Below are positions 36,018-46,410 of a stretch of DNA of 64,000 nt, one piece after another. The DNA is from Jackrogersella multiformis (lineage: Eukaryota > Ascomycota > Sordariomycetes > Xylariales > Hypoxylaceae). The position numbers were made by a program, and so were the translations under genes. Position 1 is the first letter of the stretch. Each line of letters starts with the position of its first letter. The stretch covers positions 4,216,001-4,280,000 of the forward strand of contig CADCXD010000004.1 in assembly GCA_902806575.1 (NCBI GenBank). The letters run 5' to 3'. Below the pieces are notes generated by a model, which did not search any database, was not told the DNA's origin, and saw only the letters and a list, made by a program, of their open reading frames with translations.

Positions 36018-39000
36018 GATCTTATATCTACCTACTATCATAGCTAGGTAGGTATGTATTCATGCCTTCGGCGTTTGCTATAAGAACTCTCACCATCGAT
36101 CGCTATCGGAATCTCCCTCATAGCGCCACATAATCGCAACCAAGGAACATACAAATGCCTACCTAGGTACTCGTAGTGTGTCGTGTCATCTGATCTCTAT
36201 GAGTGATATGTCATTTCTCATGTTATATCCGATCTGGTCACTTTTGAAATATTATCGACATGAACCTCGCGGTAATCCCCTAACCCGGGAATTCAACGCT
36301 AATAGACCTACATTACAGGGATCAACCTTAGAATTTGACTCGTCGTATGCAACTTAAATGATGATTTATCATATACCTACTCGATTAGAATGAGAATCGT
36401 TAAACCTAAGTCGGTGACGGTGACGGTGACTAGATACCTTAGGCAGCACGGCGTCACTAGAAGCCGCGCACCTAACTACCCACAATCTTTTAATCTGAAA
36501 GAACTCAGCTAATCCCTAGGTTTGTTATATAAAACTTGAATTACGTATTGATTTTGAGGTTAAAATTTGTAATAGTAAGGGTTTTTTTTAATCTCCTTTC
36601 GCTAGTTTTCGTGGTAGAAATACCCTTTTAAGATAACCCCCTGTTAAGCTGCACGGCTTCCAATGACGCCGTGCTGCCTACCTAGGTACCTAGCAGCCTA
36701 GATAATGTAGGTAAATGCCAATCTACCTAGGTAGGTAGGGAAGTGAGCCTTTGACCTTCACATTACCTCCTCAAGAGCCTCGCTATTGGGTTCGAGGTAG
36801 GTCGAATCCTTTTAGGCTATCATATTTCGCCCTTTCCTTGATTACATACCTACCTAGGTAGGTACCTAATCTAAGATGTATATGTCTCAAATTTACCGGT
36901 CTCAAGAAAACTACCTAGGAGGTAGTAGGTAGCTTGCAAGCGATCTGCACCCTATACGATAGACGTAGCAACCAATGGTATAAGATAAGAGCCTCTTAGT
37001 TTTCGCTACGTTTCCGAGTCACCGGTAGGACTATCTATCACACGTGTCGGACTGTGTGAGTCGATATGATAGCTTAATATGCATTGTTCTTTAGCGACTG
37101 ACGTGGCTATATGGGGGGGGTTTTTTTTTTTGAGATATCATAATGAGAAATATTCCCCTGTAGTTGGGCAAACTTCAAGATATAGGTAAGATCACGCCAT
37201 TACCTATTATTTGAATCTATAATCAAGATATATTTTGGTGCCGAGCTCCGAACCATGTCCAAATCAACGCGCGCTGTGTACATACGAGATAGTAGAAGAA
37301 GCCTCCTTGTCAGAAGTACTAATTTGTGATTCTCTCCGGGGAGCTGAGCTACGGCCCTTTACCGAGATCTCATCAACAAGGCTTCGTGAGTCTTAGACAA
37401 TAGTATTAGAGGTGATGACACCCATGTGTTTCTGGTCTCGTCTAATGATGATATATCGGATAAGCTCTATAACAGGTAGGACAGATCATCTAAGAAAGTC
37501 AAGGAGGTTAGTTCCCACGGTATAGCACGATAGGCAGTATTAGCAACCTAGCCAAAACGAATAACCTTCTTTGGCTCTATTTGAAAAGGTTCAGAGAAAA
37601 GGAGAACGCCCTCACGTCTGAACCCACCAAGTTAATTAATGCCTGACATGCTATGTATCTTTCTATCCTTTCCCTTCCATACTTTAGGTAATTTACTGCC
37701 TTTAAGCTATTAAAACAAGACAGCTTTAAGGTGGGCAAACGCCACAACACATATCGCTCTCTCTACAACCTATCTCACCTTCGAGTCAACAGCTCTACCC
37801 TATTAAAATATTACGTGGTATAAGCCAGATATTTAGAAAGGCGTGTGATTGATCAAGATATTGTTAAGGGTAATATATGGCTACTCAGTTGCATATTCGC
37901 TTTCGCTCTATTGAAGCATCGTCAGCCTTCTTCGGCTAATGCCGCTATAGGTACGCGGTAAATCAATAGCTACCTAACTGGCTAAGTACCTAGGTAGGCA
38001 ATTTCATTAATCAATCCGGCCTACCGGTAGGTATGTACCTAGGTCGGAGTATAGATATTCCAACACGATGCTGCTGGAGTATCTATGCTAATTATGATTG
38101 AAGTTCACTGCTTCAGTTCAATATATGGTATATACACGTCAGGCATCTCAAGATTCGTTCAAACCATTATAACCTAACTAGGTACATAGTAAGCTATTAA
38201 ACCTTCGAATGCAACCTACAATATCCATATGAATGAGCCTTAGGTTACCTAATAGGTACCTAGGTAGCCTTGAAAATGTACAGACGATAATAATAATAAT
38301 AGATGCGAATGTATTATATCTTCACTTCATGCTAGTTAACTAGTCACGTAAGTTAACATGCAACCTTAATAGAAAACAAACCAACACTAACCTAATTAGA
38401 TGCTGCAATGGTCACCATAATGTGATCCCCTGGGTTCAAGTTGCTTTGAGTTCTCCTATGATTAGCTTAATTGCCTGTATTAAGGCTGAAGGCTTCTTAA
38501 ATAATACACCTAAACTGAAACCTCTGAACCACCATTATAATTTTGAAAAAAATATGATAAAATTGACTCGCGCAGGAGCTTCCACATGAATAGTTCAACC
38601 AGAAGATGGATGGCTAGGAGTTAGGGCTTGCTTCTGCATACATCCTTCCGAAATCAGGGCGCCATCGAAAATGGGAAACTGTCATTTTATTGATGTAGTG
38701 GCGGTTGTCAACTAAATCTTGAGAGCATTGTTGGCGAAAGGGATCGACAGAATTACAGTATCTCGCACTGGATACTTACATGTTAATACCCATATACCTC
38801 CTCTCGACGACCTCCTAGGGAGTTGTTATGTTCATAGAACGGATCCTGATTGGCCTTCGAGTTGATAGGATGGTAGTACTCTTGACCGGCTGACCGGTAG
38901 GGTGGTAACAAACAGGTTGTACTGCAGCAATCCTCCAAAATATTCCGCCACATGGCGAATTTATCATCGGCGGGCCGTTCCTGTTAGTTCCCATGTGTCT

Positions 39001-39705
39001 AGTTAGGGCTTGCCGCATGAAGGGATTGGGGTTTTACTCTACCTACCTATTCTAAGTGATATATATATATATTATCATCTAAGATTAAGCCAATGGACCA
39101 TGTGTTTTATTTCAGAGTCAATCTCACAACGGCCGTGATGGACTTCCGTTAGGTTAGCTATACACGACAACCTTAGTCAGAGGGTTGGGCCGCCCCTGAT
39201 CGCAGTTGAGTCTGTTTTTATTTGTGGCTTACATTGCTTCCTGTTCTAGCTGTAACACCGTTGCATTATTGGTACCCAGACTCGAGTTTTCTCGAATTGA
39301 TAGCATAGTCCATCTCCAGTCAATCAATCTTTCATCCTTCCGGTGAATCCTCCCTTACTACATCTTATATATATCTATGGAAAACATGGATTGTCTCTAG
39401 ATTGTGTTAGGTTCAAGGTTGCCATGCTTCCGGGGCATTCCAATTTAAATGCCCCCCTCGTTGCTGTTGGTTCAAGTGTTGATAATAGTTCTCGCTGTTA
39501 TCCCCATTGTAAGATATCTGGAGAATGCAGCGGTTAGCCCCTTAACGATATCTTATTTACCCCTGGCGTGTGGTAGTGCAAGCGTGGTCATTATTGAAAG
39601 TGAGTTGCTGGTGAACTTCGAGGATAGGCGGATGTCAACGTCAACGTCAACCTCTACGAAGAGCAATAATCCAGCCCAGCGGCTACCCAAGCTACTTTAT
39701 AGTAA
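36018..39705. other. Long intergenic region, no gene recognised
   Basis: About 3.7 kb. It contains many CCTAGG palindromes (36680-36740, 36846-36868, 38000-38045, 38255-38268), a GGTGAC triplication at 36414-36430 and a G8/T10 run at 37112-37131. The final 400 bp has short frames with a hydrophobic start (MPPSLLLVQVLIIVLAVI at ~39449). This could be an upstream signal-peptide exon of the next gene, but no convincing splice join was found. Confidence 0.5.
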
Positions 39706-40662
39706 ATGTCGCTCACCACGATCACGTTAACGACAACCATTAGCCAACTTAACCTTCCACCATCTATTACTAAATCTGATGTTTCAGATGTGAATACTCC
39801 GGCGTTGATCGGCACGTCTTCTACACCTGTGGAGGTTTCAGACCCTGTGACAAAGAATACTTCAGCAATGAGTTTATCGTCTACCTTTCTTTCGACCCCA
39901 GCTCCCAATTCTGTCGCTACTAGTCAGCCGGAATTAGAATCGAGCGCCGCGAATTCGAAAGCTAGCTTGAAGAGCCTTATATCACCACCATCATCATTAT
40001 CATATCTGTCTGGCCCCCTATCTGGGCCCGATGGCCTCAAAAGCACCCCAAACTCTTCGGCCGTGCCTGATATGGCACCGGCCGAGAAAGAACTTAGTCG
40101 GGAGCAGATTACAGTCATCATCGTATCTGTGATCTCAATTACGATCTTCCTTGTCGCTTTCTCCATAGCGGTGCGTTGCTTTGTGGTACGAAGGCGGCAG
40201 TATCATGTAGAAGAGCTACCGAAGAGAAACTTAAGGGTGGCACCGAAAGGCACAACATCTCAAACAGAACAAGATTACATCGATAGGACTAGGGTATCGA
40301 TTGCCGACTCGAATCATAGTTCGATCTGGGGAGATATGGGACGTTCTGTCGTCCCTGCTTCATCATTCAGTGGCGACGTTTGGGATAGTCGACTCTGGCC
40401 TCTTCCTCCGGGACAATCGGAACGGTATACGTTTTTTAGCGAGAGGAGCTCGACGACGTTAGATGAAACATCGGAGATGGAGCAATGGAGAGGAGGAAGA
40501 AGAGAAGAAGGGGAAGACCAAGACCAAGACCAAGACCAAGATGAAGATTGGACTGCAAAAGATCATAATATGGTGATGACTAGAAGGGAATTGGAGACGG
40601 AGGATAGGTGTGATACTAGTATCTGGGGTATTTCCGAAGCAGGTATAGCACGTTACCAATGA
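39706..40662 (+). CDS. Ser/Thr-rich single-pass membrane protein
   Basis: A 318-residue frame. Residues 1-~135 are Ser/Thr/Pro-rich (a likely O-glycosylated ectodomain). Residues ~138-162 form one transmembrane helix (ITVIIVSVISITIFLVAFSI) followed by a basic stop-transfer VRRRQ. The cytosolic part carries SSIWGDMG and SIWGISEAG motifs and a tandem Asp-Gln repeat encoded by five GACCAA units (40517-40546). The layout resembles Mid2/WSC-like or similar fungal wall-associated receptors without their cysteine domain. The frame begins with MSLTTITLTT and no signal peptide, so an unseen 5' exon is possible; an in-frame TAA precedes the ATG directly. Function unknown. Confidence 0.7.
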   Translation: MSLTTITLTTTISQLNLPPSITKSDVSDVNTPALIGTSSTPVEVSDPVTKNTSAMSLSSTFLSTPAPNSVATSQPELESSAANSKASLKSLISPPSSLSYLSGPLSGPDGLKSTPNSSAVPDMAPAEKELSREQITVIIVSVISITIFLVAFSIAVRCFVVRRRQYHVEELPKRNLRVAPKGTTSQTEQDYIDRTRVSIADSNHSSIWGDMGRSVVPASSFSGDVWDSRLWPLPPGQSERYTFFSERSSTTLDETSEMEQWRGGRREEGEDQDQDQDQDEDWTAKDHNMVMTRRELETEDRCDTSIWGISEAGIARYQ

Positions 40663-41430
40663 AAATGAAAACTGATGTCTCTGTGAATTTATAATAAATT
40701 ATTTATTGAATCTGAAGAAGGACAGGTTGATTATCCTATGTCTTGGGCTCGACCTTCTATGTACATAGTAAGTTGGAAAGCCAAATGTGGCTGTTCTTAT
40801 AGGTACCTACCTCCTAGGTACCTAGTAAGTGAGCTGTGAGCTGTGAGCTTCACCTGGGCGCATCGGACGCGGATCGGGATTCGGATCTGATAAAGAAAAA
40901 GGTGCTAGGTTAGCTACCTCCTAGGTAGGTACGAACCTAGTGTATGTACAAACTGCCCTACAGGTAATCTGTACTTGATCGGCGCTATATAATTAGCCGA
41001 TGATGACCCGATTGAGAGTAGTGGGGTAAAATCATGGATATAGGAAAGTCTATTGGTGCGCTAGTAATTAAGCAACTACCAAAAGCTACCTAGGTACCAG
41101 AAGTGACCAAAATCTGGGGACGAAACTGTCGTTGGTTGTGACTGTACGGATGTATCTGTGACACGCCAATCAATCGTGACAATTAGCTGGAGCTGTCGGG
41201 TCCCGAGGTCGCGACTTGACTTTTGAGTTAATTCTAAACTACATCGGGATCCGAAATCGTTCGACGCTTTCCCAAGTAAAGCACAAAATTTACTCACACT
41301 CTTAGTCAAACTCTGTGAAACTTCTCCTTCTTCTTTTTCATCTCGTCAAACCCTTTCGTTTCCTTCTTTTCTTAAAACTACTTTTCACAATTCCACACTC
41401 ATAACCTTGGAACGGAATAAATCGTTCAAA
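40663..41430. other. Intergenic region with aspartate aminotransferase promoter
   Basis: About 770 bp. CCTAGG palindromes occur at 40804-40822, 40922 and 41090. The last 100 bp before the ATG is pyrimidine-rich (CTTCTCCTTCTTCTTTTTC), a common feature of strongly expressed fungal promoters and leaders. Confidence 0.6.
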
Positions 41431-43173
41431 ATGCTTCCTGCACTCCGCATCGCCACTCGCCAAGCTGCATCTCGTCGAGGATCAGCTATGACCTTCCAAG
41501 CTGCGAGAGCTGGGTCCACTTGGGCTAACGTGCCTCAAGGTCCCCCTGTACGTTATTTGCTTTTTGCTATTTGCTTATTCCCCTCCTTATGAGGTGTAAG
41601 AGAATACCTAATTGAGTAGGAATTACTGACAATTCAATGTGTAGGATGTAAGTTTTGCTATCCGCTCGACGAATTCGTATTGGTATTCGTCGTGGTGGTG
41701 ATGGTGATGGTGTTGTTGGTGTCCTTGCGCTTCTTTGACTAACACGATGCCTCTTCCTCCCCGCTCATAGGCAATTCTGGGTATATATCACTCCATACGT
41801 CAGTAAACAAAGCAGGAGATCACCCCACACTGACTATGTAACAGGTGTCACCGAAGCTTTCAAGGCTGACACCTTCGAGAAGAAGATCAACCTGGGTATG
41901 TCGATGTCGATCTCTTCTTTAGCCACCAATACATTTCTACCACAACCAATGGTCAATATATATGTAAGGAGATACAATTGAGGAGGCATTTTCGCTGATA
42001 TCCTTCGCTCTAGGTGTTGGTGCCTACCGGGATGATCAGGGCAAACCCTACGTGCTCCCTTCCGTCCGCGCGGCCGAGGACAAGATCATTGCGAAGCATC
42101 TAAACAAAGAATACCTTGGCATCACTGGACTTCCCGAGTTCACCAAGGCTGCCGCCGAGCTAGCCTACGGCAAGGGTTCATCCGCTCTCGACCGTCTAGT
42201 TATCACCCAGTCCATCTCAGGCACTGGTGCCCTGCGCATTGGCGGCACTTTCTTATCGCGCTTCTATCCAGGCGACAAGACCATCTACATTCCAACACCA
42301 TCATGGGCCAATCACAAGGCCGTCTTCGGCGATTCCGGCCTCAAGGTCGAGCAGTACCGTTATTATAACAAGAACACTATCGGTCTAGACTTCGAAGGCA
42401 TGCTGGCAGACATTAAGGCCGCCCCCAAGGGAAGCATGTTCCTGTTCCATGCCTGCGCTCACAACCCGACTGGTGTCGACCCTACCCCCGAGCAGTGGAA
42501 GGAGATCAGCGCTGCCGTCAAGACTCAGAGCCACTACGCCTTCTTCGACATGGCCTACCAGGGCTTTGCTAGCGGTAACACGGATAAGGATGCCTTCGCC
42601 GTGAGATATTTTGTCGAGCAGGGCCACAACATCTGCCTGGCCCAAAGTTTTGCCAAGAACATGGTATGCCGGCTGTTTTGTATTCTCATTATCTGAAGTA
42701 TTAATCTGACATAAAGACTACAGGGTCTTTACGGAGAACGCGTAGGTGCATTCTCCATCGTGACCTCGTCACCCGAGGAGAAGAAGCGAGTCGACTCCCA
42801 GGTCAAGATTCTAATCCGACCCTTCTACTCGAACCCGCCGCTGCACGGTGCGCGCATCGCATCCGAGATCCTTAACGACTCGGCTCTTAACCAGCAGTGG
42901 CTCGGCGAGGTCAAGGAAATGGCTGACCGCATCATCAGCATGCGCGCTCTACTCAAGGATAACCTGGAGAAGCTGGGTAGTTCTCACGACTGGAGCCACA
43001 TCACGTCCCAGATCGGTATGTTCGCCTACACCGGCCTCGATGTCGCCGCTATGGACAAGCTGGCCAAGGAGCATAGCGTCTATGCCACCAAAGACGGCCG
43101 TATCAGCGTCGCCGGCATCACAAGTGGCAACGTCGGACGCCTAGCCGAGGCTATCTACAAGGTCAAGGGTTAA
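41431..43173 (+). CDS. Aspartate aminotransferase, mitochondrial
   Basis: PLP enzyme interconverting aspartate + 2-oxoglutarate and oxaloacetate + glutamate in the mitochondrial matrix (malate-aspartate shuttle). Six exons: 41431-41547, 41645-41647, 41771-41780, 41845-41895, 42014-42663 and 42724-43173, total 426 residues, the usual length. The N-terminus is a presequence rich in Arg/Ala/Ser (MLPALRIATRQAASRRGSAM), then WANVPQGPP. The family sequence GPPDAILGVTEAFKAD can be built only if Asp comes from a 3-nt exon and AIL(G) from a 10-nt exon. Catalytic landmarks: INLGVGAYRDD, HACAHNPTGVDP, FFDMAYQGFASG, the PLP-lysine in SFAKNMGLYGERVG (split by the last intron) and IRPFYSNPP. ATG 41431 starts the presequence. 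It converges on the next gene. Confidence 0.95.
41645..41647 (+). other. 3-nt micro-exon (GAT) of the aspartate aminotransferase gene
   Basis: GAT lies between a TGTGTAG acceptor and a GTAAGT donor. It supplies the Asp of GPPDAILG. Flanking introns are 97 and 123 nt, both normal for the window. Confidence 0.75.
41771..41780 (+). other. 10-nt micro-exon of the aspartate aminotransferase gene
   Basis: GCAATTCTGG lies between CTCATAG and GTATAT. It encodes Ala-Ile-Leu plus the first base of Gly; the next exon (starting GT at 41845) completes the codon. Confidence 0.8.
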
Positions 43174-43601
43174 GGTGATTCATCTTTTTAAGTGGAGAGG
43201 GGGAAAAGGAAGTTCTGGGTGCAGAGGGGGTTGTTTGGCCTGGCCTGGATGTATGAGGGGGAAGGAGCAAAAAAAACCATACCCGGTACGATTATACGAC
43301 GGATAGACGGATGATCTAATGAATCGGTTGGCTGGTAGGCCTTTTCATTGCGATATTCCTCAGGATCATAACAGGGATACCCTCGATACAACTCTTCTGT
43401 TTTACTCGCCCTTTCCCATGTTTGCATCTGCTTGGTCCGTTCCTGCCGATAGATGGTAGGCGACCAATACCTGTGATACCACCGCTACTTCTAGATAAGC
43501 AAATGAAATTTATTGCCAGAAATTCTATAATCGCATATGAATATTCGTGGAATTCATGTTGTCTTCGGTAGCGCCTTGTGTCAAGCAATCCGGGAGGCAT
43601 C

Positions 43602-44797
43602 CTATCCTAAACGACTAAGATCGCCCCTAACCTCGTCGAGTCGCGTCTCCATCTCCCGCCACACCCTCGCCATCTCGCGCATCGTTCGTTCCTTGCTCTC
43701 GTCTCTGATCTCTTCCTCGGTCACGGCAACGCCGTAGTCCTCCAGCTCGGCCTCGCGCACGCGTATAGCGTCCGCCAGGCGCATGCGCGCGTCGCTCAGG
43801 TGTCGACGGTAGTTGGCCAGCGCGCGCCGGGCTTCGGGAGGGTACACGGTCCTCCGGGCGTCCCAGAGCAGGGCCTCGGCGGCGAGGGCCCAGGTCTGGG
43901 TTTCGAGGCCGGCGTCCGCGGCGCGCAGCTCGGCTGACCGCGCCGCGGGGCCGTGCTTCGACTCGAGGATGCGTATGAGCTGCGCTAGTGCCTGGGCGTG
44001 CTGCGAGAGGTGGGTTGTGAGGTCGTGGGTTGCGCGCTGGCGGGACCGGGAGAGCGAGGCGGATGTGCTGGAGACGCTGGACTGCAGGGCGGTAGTTGTC
44101 AACGCGAGTGTCGGGATGGAGCGGTGGATAAAGGACGGGTTGGTGTGCGGGTTGAGCACGCGGGCCAGGGTGCTGGCTTGTCTCGACAGCGTGGCGGAGA
44201 GGGCTGCCGTGAGGGTTGGGAAAAGAGTGTTCAACTCGGAGAAGGGCGGGCGGGAGAGCAAGAGGGTCAGCGAGGAGGGAGGCATGCTGCTGGCGTCGGA
44301 GAGGAATGGTGGGAGCAGGAGGAGCAGGTCTAGGATCTCAGGGGGCGGTGGACCTGAGACGAATATTCGTTGCGGTTGGTTCTGTGGCAGTGATCGTCTT
44401 CGTCTATGTTGTGGCTGCTGTTGTTGTTGCTGTTGCTGCTGCTTAGACGGAGCTGCCGCGCTGCCCGTATTATGTTCCGGGGCTGCGGCTGCAGCTAGAG
44501 CGCGGCGGAGGAGGTGCTGCTTTGTCGCTTTGAGACGGTGTGCCCTGAGTTCCTATACACGGATGTGAGCCGACTGAAACCCCCATACGGGCTAGGTGTA
44601 ATAGCTAGGTATACTAGCTAGATATAAACGATGGATATATATAGACGTACATCGCGTACGGCATCGCGCCTCTTAGCTGCCGGGTCGTTGCTCCTGGTCG
44701 ACCCGTCATCGTTGAGGAGGGAGCCGGTGACGGTCTTATATAGACGATCGAAGTCGGGATTATTCTTGAGCACGGCTTCGTCTATTGGGGGTATCAT
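43602..44797 (-). CDS. Conserved helical protein of unknown function
   Basis: Exons 44651-44797 and 43602-44552 (98-nt phase-0 intron, GTACGT...TGTATAG) encode 365 residues. Exon 1 reads MIPPIDEAVLKNNPDFDRLY, a start I associate with an uncharacterised Pezizomycotina family. Exon 2 begins with basic helical ELRAHRLKATKQHLLRRAL, then a polyglutamine stretch (Q8) and a basic linker. LPPFLSDASSMPPSSLTLLL follows, then ~220 residues of long amphipathic helices rich in Ala/Leu/Arg/Glu (for example MREMARVWREMETRLDEVRG at the end), likely coiled coil. GC content is higher than in the neighbours. It is convergent with the aminotransferase (428 bp apart) and divergent from bL28m. No enzyme motif. Confidence 0.85.
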
Positions 44798-45353
44798 TGT
44801 CGTTATTGTTAATTCCTAGTATATGATTGACGATTAACTGTTAAAGGTGTAGTTATGTACGGAGAGGTAGCTAGGTAGGTTGCTAATATCTTAAAAGTTG
44901 ATATCTTGAAAGTTAAAAGTTGAAATACACCTGGGTACCTCACCTAGATTACATAGTACCTAGGTACATAGACTAGGTGGTACCTACCTCATAGATTGGC
45001 GGTGAACCCCGCGACTGAATGACATAATAATAGTGGATATCGCGAAGGTGGAGCGGTATCACCTGACTTAATTGACGGAGTTGCCCAGGTACCTAGGTAC
45101 TTTACCGTATTAAAGCGATTATTCCGAAAAGGCAATGTTTGATAACCGCACGATAGGAAGGAAAGGAAATCTTGAATTGCATTTCGGCATTTTGAATTAA
45201 ACTTTGAAGTTCCTTATATTCAACGCTCATCACCGACCTGACGTCAGTTTCACCATTCGACTCTCATAGATTGTCATGTTGCCGTTATAATATACCCGAC
45301 CAACAACCAAAATAATACTAACCACAAACGCGACCATCTGTACGGCTCACAAG
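44798..45353. other. Shared divergent promoter region
   Basis: About 556 bp between two divergently transcribed genes, so it likely contains both promoters. It holds ACCTAGGT palindromes at 44957-44964 and 45092-45100. No specific factor site is claimed. Confidence 0.6.
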
Positions 45354-46151
45354 ATGCCGCCGATACGAATCTCGCCCCCCTCCTCGCCGTCGCTGTCGCG
45401 ATGCTGCCTCTCTGCTATATTCACCTCTTCCACGCCTTCACATACACCATCGTCCGCCTTCCAAACCCCGATATGTAACGCAACCCGCTCCCTTAGCACC
45501 ACAGCGCCTCTGTCGAGACAGAAACCCTCGCACTTAACCGTGCCCAAGGATCAAGTCCCCGACTACCCGTACGGTCGCATCCGGTTCTACAAGCAGGCCA
45601 ACGAGGGCCTATTCGCCGGCTCCAAGATCCGCTTCGGCAACACCGTGGCCGAGGAACGCGGCAACAAGTCGCGCACCACCTGGCTGCCGAACCGCCACAC
45701 CAAGCGCCTCTGGTCACCTAGCCTCAACGCCTTCATCCGCACACGCATGACCGCCCGCGTCCTGCAGACTATCGACCGCCTAGGCGGCATTGACGAGTAC
45801 CTCTTGGGCTCCAAGGCCCAGAGGATCAAGGATCTAGGCCCCGCCGGCTGGGCCCTCCGCTGGAAGATCATGCAGACGCCTGCAGTCCGCGAGCGCTTTG
45901 CTCGGGAGCGCGCCGCTCTAGGTCTCCCGCCTAAGGAAGAAGGGAGCGCCGCACTTCCCGCCGAACTCGCTGCCGGGGAGGCCACACTGCTCGGCGAGAT
46001 CGATGGCATGCTGGAACGCGACGAGGAGTTCGTTATAGGCGAGGTAGGGGAAGGTGAAGAGATAATAGCCAACGAAGCTGTTAATGATATTGTTTCCGTT
46101 GTGGAGAATGAAAATCTTGAAGATACTAGCGGCAAGACACCACGGCTATAA
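45354..46151 (+). CDS. mrpl24: Mitochondrial large ribosomal subunit protein bL28m
   Basis: A single-exon gene of 265 residues. The first ~55 residues are a Ser/Thr/Arg mitochondrial presequence (SLSTTAPLSRQ near its end). The bL28 core follows: RIRFGNTVAEERGNKSRTTW, LPNRHTKRLWSPSLNAFIRT, and RMTARVLQTIDRLGGIDEYL. These match the bacterial L28 pattern G(N)xVSxxxxxTxRxFxPNL...LRTIDKxGGLDxYL. A fungal C-terminal extension of ~90 residues ends in an acidic tail. The yeast counterpart is Mrpl24 (YmL14/YmL24). Its stop lies 259 bp from the convergent tryptophan synthase stop. Confidence 0.93.
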   Translation: MPPIRISPPSSPSLSRCCLSAIFTSSTPSHTPSSAFQTPICNATRSLSTTAPLSRQKPSHLTVPKDQVPDYPYGRIRFYKQANEGLFAGSKIRFGNTVAEERGNKSRTTWLPNRHTKRLWSPSLNAFIRTRMTARVLQTIDRLGGIDEYLLGSKAQRIKDLGPAGWALRWKIMQTPAVRERFARERAALGLPPKEEGSAALPAELAAGEATLLGEIDGMLERDEEFVIGEVGEGEEIIANEAVNDIVSVVENENLEDTSGKTPRL

Positions 46152-46410
46152 ATTGGCTCGGCTTGTCTCCAACTTGATAAACCAAACTATCCATACATCT
46201 TTAAGCAGAGGGAACATATGTGGCATTGAACCGTGTAAATCAAGTTGTACAAAATGTATCTAGATACATATTTATATGCCGCTTGATGCCTTGTATCATA
46301 TCACGCTCATCATTCTCACTCTTTCTCCTTTTGTTTTCATCCCTCGCACCAACTCCAAGTTTGAAAGAGACGGTCCTCGCCCAAATCTATAGGACATACA
46401 TATCCACTTC

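Noticed and set aside
36770..36815. tRNA-like GGTTCGA-type strings (also near 9328, 16620, 38435)
   Set aside because: None is flanked by complementary T-stem bases or a plausible anticodon arm.
43813..44568. 251-codon plus-strand frame opposite the helical-protein gene
   Set aside because: Antisense shadow caused by high GC; the minus-strand model has a conserved-looking N-terminus, a clean intron and amphipathic helices.
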